Source: Bacteroidota bacterium (GTDB lineage Bacteria > Bacteroidota > Bacteroidia > Flavobacteriales_F > PHOS-HE28). Taken from it: a stretch of 25,505 bases of DNA. Positions within the stretch are counted from its first letter, which is position 1. The number at the start of each line of letters is the position of its first letter. The stretch is taken from positions 1-25,505 of the forward strand of contig JAEZDL010000044.1 in the NCBI GenBank assembly GCA_023418095.1. Reading direction: 5' to 3'. Positions 23,330 through 25,505 of the stretch are shown one piece after another. Under the pieces are notes generated by a model. It saw only the letters and a list, made by a program, of their open reading frames with translations, was not told where the DNA came from and searched no databases. Made by a program: the position numbers and the translations under genes.

Positions 23330-24050
23330 TCGCCTCGTAGGCACCCTTGAAATCGGGCTCCTCCATGAAGTGCTCCTTGCCTTTCGCGAGGTACTTCCGC
23401 GCCTGGTCACGCAGACCTTTTTCGTTCAGGTAGTCCGCATAGCGGATCAAGGCGTTCTTCAATAATTTCTGCTGATCGGCCGGCAGGGTGGAAACATCAC
23501 CAGCGGCTTCGAGACGCTTATCGAATTCCTGCACGCTCAGATCACCTTCCTTGGTCTGGTTCTGTTTGTACTGTGTGATCGCGAGCATCAGCCACGGACC
23601 GGGGTTTTCCGGATAGTAGCCCGTCATGCTATCCCAGATCTGCTTCGCCCGGCTCATTCCCTTGGGATCCTCCATCTGGTTCTCGCCGGATTCCATTCCG
23701 AGGGTGTTCAGGTTCGCCCAATAATCCTCGTAGTTCGCGAAGAATTCGTTCTCCTTGTCCTTCTTGCGGTACTTCTCAGCGAACTTCAATGCATCGCGCG
23801 AAGCTTTCGGATAATCGGCCTGGTACTTTTCCAGTTTCGACATCTCATAGAAGCACATGCTCATATAGAGCCACGGCAGCGGATCCTTCTTGGTCGCATC
23901 GTTCAGCGTATAGTTCTCCGCTTTCTGCAGGCATTTGTCATAATTCTCATCCACGTAGAGCACGAGCAGATCATCGTAAACGTGCTTCTGCGCCTGTATC
24001 GTGAGTTGTGAAAGAGCGACGAGAGCGAGTAACAGTAGCTTTTTCATCAT
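23322..24050 (-). CDS. Exported TPR-like helical protein
   Basis: A 242-residue product with a signal peptide (MMKKLLLLALVALSQLTIQAQ). The rest is helical with TPR-like pairs: DDLLVLYVDENYDKCLQKAENYTL, PLPWLYMSMCFYEMSKLEKY, DYPKASRDALKFAEKYRKK and, near the end, RYADYLNEKGLRDQARKYLAKGKE. I do not recognise a named family. It may act as a periplasmic scaffold. The start is ATG 24048-24050 or the next codon (24045-24047). No box with short spacing was found upstream. It is convergent with the small membrane peptide. Confidence 0.75.
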   Translation of the reverse strand: MMKKLLLLALVALSQLTIQAQKHVYDDLLVLYVDENYDKCLQKAENYTLNDATKKDPLPWLYMSMCFYEMSKLEKYQADYPKASRDALKFAEKYRKKDKENEFFANYEDYWANLNTLGMESGENQMEDPKGMSRAKQIWDSMTGYYPENPGPWLMLAITQYKQNQTKEGDLSVQEFDKRLEAAGDVSTLPADQQKLLKNALIRYADYLNEKGLRDQARKYLAKGKEHFMEEPDFKGAYEAIN

Positions 24051-24147
24051 GCTGGCGTTGTAGATCGCGAGTTGGCAACTAATGTGCCGGAAAGTTAAAC
24101 GTTACAATGCGAACAGGGTTCCCAACTAAGCTTAACGCCGATCCCCC

Positions 24148-24155
24148 GATCTTAG
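24148..24155 (+). promoter_or_regulatory. GATCTTAG box of trmD
   Basis: GATCTTAG ends 7 bases before ATG 24163. The same octamer with 6-base spacing stands before the gene at 25418, so it may be a variant -7 box (nAnnTTAG). Confidence 0.35.
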
Positions 24156-24162
24156 CGCCCAA

Positions 24163-24861
24163 ATGAGGATCGACATCCTTTCGGCGGTGCCACGGCTCAT
24201 GGACAGTTGGTTCAACGAGAGCATCATACAGCGCGCAAAGAAGAAGGGACTTGCCGAAGTGCATGTGCATGATCTGCGGCAATGGAGCACGGACAAACAC
24301 AAGCGGGTGGACGATTATCCGTTCGGGGGCGGAGCGGGAATGGTGCTCATGATCGAACCGGTGCACCGGGCCATCGATGCGTTGAAGGCCGATCGGAATT
24401 ACGACGAAGTGATCTACATGAGCCCCGACGGCGAAATGCTGGATCAACCCTTGGTGAATAAATTGAGCTCAACGCGGAACATGATCATCCTCTGCGGACA
24501 TTACAAGGGGATCGATGAACGGATCCGGGAACACCTGATCACACGGGAGATCAGCATCGGCGATTTCGTGCTGAGCGGTGGTGAACTGCCGGCCGCAGTC
24601 CTTACCGATGCGCTGATCCGCCTGATCCCCGGTGTTCTCGGCGATGAGACCTCTGCTTTAAGCGACAGCTTCCAGGATGGCCTGGTGGCGCCCCCGGTAT
24701 ATACGCGCCCGGCGGAATATGAAGGTTGGAAGATCCCCGATGTGCTCTTGAGCGGCCACGAAGCGCGTATAAGCGAGTGGCGGCACGACCAAGCGGTGGA
24801 ACGGACCCGCCAGCGGCGACCGGGAATGTTGGGAGAAGAAGGCGCTGGTGAAAGAGAATAG
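24163..24861 (+). CDS. trmD: tRNA (guanine-N1-)-methyltransferase TrmD
   Basis: TrmD methylates N1 of G37 next to the anticodon, using SAM, and prevents +1 frameshifting. The 232-residue protein has the SPOUT trefoil-knot signature: DDYPFGGGAGM (50-60), LCGHYKGIDER (110-120) and ISIGDFVLSGGE (130-141), plus the late SALSDSF with the catalytic aspartate region, and PPVYTRPAEYEGWKIPDVLLSGHH-like tRNA-binding sequence (here SGHEARI). The length is usual. It sits directly before rplS, the order found in many bacteria (trmD-rplS). The substrate tRNAs with G36-G37 include the tRNA-Pro(CGG) encoded at 4401. Confidence 0.97.
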   Translation: MRIDILSAVPRLMDSWFNESIIQRAKKKGLAEVHVHDLRQWSTDKHKRVDDYPFGGGAGMVLMIEPVHRAIDALKADRNYDEVIYMSPDGEMLDQPLVNKLSSTRNMIILCGHYKGIDERIREHLITREISIGDFVLSGGELPAAVLTDALIRLIPGVLGDETSALSDSFQDGLVAPPVYTRPAEYEGWKIPDVLLSGHEARISEWRHDQAVERTRQRRPGMLGEEGAGERE

Positions 24862-24873
24862 CGGAAAGTTCCG

Positions 24874-24881
24874 TAATATTG
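24874..24881 (+). promoter_or_regulatory. -7-like box of rplS
   Basis: TAATATTG matches TAnnTTTG with one difference. It would give a leader of about 55-60 bases before ATG 24947, containing the hairpin at 24904-24918. Confidence 0.4.
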
Positions 24882-24903
24882 CGGCCCCAAACCGGTAAGG
24901 TGC

Positions 24904-24918
24904 CCTGCAAAAGGCAGG
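24904..24918 (+). promoter_or_regulatory. Hairpin in rplS leader
   Basis: CCTGC (24904-24908), AAAAG loop and GCAGG (24914-24918) form a 5-bp stem in the leader between trmD and rplS. Ribosomal protein leaders are often autoregulatory; whether this one binds L19 is an inference. Confidence 0.35.
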
Positions 24919-24985
24919 TTCCGATCGCCGTAACACGCTGAAGGTCATGGACAGGATCTAGCAACTCGAAAAGGAATATGCGCCG

Positions 24986-25315
24986 TTGAACGCACTTCCC
25001 GAATTCAAGGCAGGTGACACGATCACCGTTCATTACAAGATCAAGGAAGGGAACAAGGAGCGTGTGCAACAGTTCCAGGGTGTGGTGATCCAGCGCAAAG
25101 GCAATGGCAGCACCGCCACCTTCACCGTTCGCAAGATCAGCAACAACATCGGTGTGGAGCGTATCTTCCCCGTTGCTTCACCCTTCATCGATAAGGTGGA
25201 GGTGAACAAGCGCGGCCAGGTGAATCGCGCCCGCATCTTCTACCTGCGCGAGCGTCGGGGCAAGAGCGCCCGCATCCAGGAGAAGCGCCAGTTGGTGGCC
25301 GAAGAGGCGAAGTGA
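24986..25315 (+). CDS. rplS: 50S ribosomal protein L19, 5' end interrupted by amber codon
   Basis: L19 sits at the subunit interface. The frame encodes PEFKAGDTITVHYKIKEGNKERVQQFQG, then KISNNIGVERIFP, INKRGQV-type VEVNKRGQVNRARIFYLRERRGKSARI, the whole L19 core. The natural start appears to be ATG 24947 (MDRI), placing PEFKAGD at the usual distance, but codon 5 there is TAG (24959-24961); the following QLEKEYAPLNAL continues in frame. Translation without readthrough would have to start after the amber, for which TTG 24986 is the only normal alternative (109 residues, lacking the first helix). The change may be a consensus error from AAG or CAG. A strong terminator follows at 25341. Confidence 0.9.
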   Translation: MNALPEFKAGDTITVHYKIKEGNKERVQQFQGVVIQRKGNGSTATFTVRKISNNIGVERIFPVASPFIDKVEVNKRGQVNRARIFYLRERRGKSARIQEKRQLVAEEAK

Positions 25316-25340
25316 TCGCCATCTTTCAGTGAACTCATCG

Positions 25341-25370
25341 CGAAGGCCCGATCGGGCCTTCGTTTTTTTT
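25341..25370 (+). terminator. Intrinsic terminator after rplS
   Basis: The perfect 9-bp stem CGAAGGCCC/GGGCCTTCG with loop GATC is followed by eight T residues (25363-25370). The centre of the palindrome is a CCCGATCGGG sequence, so the terminator itself carries a CGATCG site. Confidence 0.95.
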
Positions 25371-25397
25371 GTGGCCTCCCGATCGAAAGGCGCCAGG

Positions 25398-25421
25398 CCA
25401 TGCGATCTTAGCATCGCATGG
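25398..25421. promoter_or_regulatory. 9-bp dyad covering promoter box and start codon
   Basis: CCATGCGAT (25398-25406) and ATCGCATGG (25413-25421) are perfect inverted repeats around CTTAGC. The dyad includes the GATCTTAG box (25404-25411) and the ATG at 25418-25420. It may be an operator or an RNA hairpin hiding the start codon. Confidence 0.5.
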
Positions 25422-25505
25422 TCTTTCACGATCTGGTAGGAGTGCTCAACTCCAATCTGCATTTCCTGGCCACCCTGTTCATCATCATGGTGGCGATCAT
25501 CCTGT
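25418..25505 (+). CDS. N-terminal part of a membrane protein
   Basis: The first 29 codons of a gene that runs out of the window. The sequence starts MVFHDLVGVLNSNLHFL and goes into a hydrophobic stretch (ATLFIIMVAIIL), a likely signal anchor or first membrane helix. The GATCTTAG box ends 6 bases before ATG 25418. The family cannot be identified from this fragment. It lies 47 bases after the rplS terminator, so it is transcribed separately. Confidence 0.5.
   Translation, partial: MVFHDLVGVLNSNLHFLATLFIIMVAIIL

Noticed and set aside
24959..24961. Amber codon in rplS taken as evidence of a reassigned genetic code
   Set aside because: TAG serves as the natural stop of several genes in this window (for example 9906-9908 and 11654-11656).

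Overview
The window looks like a chromosomal piece of a Bacteroidota bacterium, most likely Flavobacteriales. The evidence is a type A and a type B type-IX-secretion sorting domain, DUF983 and DUF1599 proteins, a WG-repeat protein, promoter -7 boxes of the form TAnnTTTG or TAnnTTCG, and near-absence of Shine-Dalgarno sites. There is no phage, plasmid, CRISPR array, complete insertion sequence or restriction endonuclease.

Layout. 42-3295 (minus): a DUF983 membrane protein, an exported carbohydrate-binding-like protein, lipoprotein methionine sulfoxide reductase MsrA and a solitary DNA cytosine-5 methyltransferase. 3366-4650: a tRNA-Gly(CCC) followed by a degenerate tRNA-Gly copy and a terminator, an orphan OmpR-type response regulator, then tRNA-Pro(CGG) followed by a 169-bp structured insert that ends in a second copy of the tRNA 3' end. 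4661-6815: a TPR gene and an NTF2-like gene, each broken by a frameshift, around an AT-richer ACP-like membrane protein. 6866-9908: a T9SS type A secreted protein, DUF1599 and folP. 9905-13410: an exported beta-sandwich protein, two convergent membrane class III nucleotide cyclases and a spermidine-synthase-like methyltransferase. 13476-18686: a 1736-residue secreted protein with 20 tandem Ig-like repeats. 18675-23329: a WG-repeat protein, an MMPL/RND transporter and a 47-residue membrane peptide. 23322-25505: a TPR protein, trmD, rplS with its terminator, and the start of a further membrane protein.

Main signals. (1) The palindrome CGATCG occurs about 97 times by hand count, against about 6 expected at equal base frequencies. 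The window also carries a solitary cytosine-5 methyltransferase, which resembles the cyanobacterial HIP1/M.Ssp6803I situation. (2) The natural 5' end of rplS carries an in-frame amber codon at position 5. (3) Both tRNA loci have duplicated 3' ends. (4) A -7 box lies only 5-8 bases before the start codon in about ten genes, which suggests leaderless or nearly leaderless mRNAs. Two frameshifts and one nonsense codon in 25 kb could be genuine decay or consensus errors; the sequence alone cannot decide.
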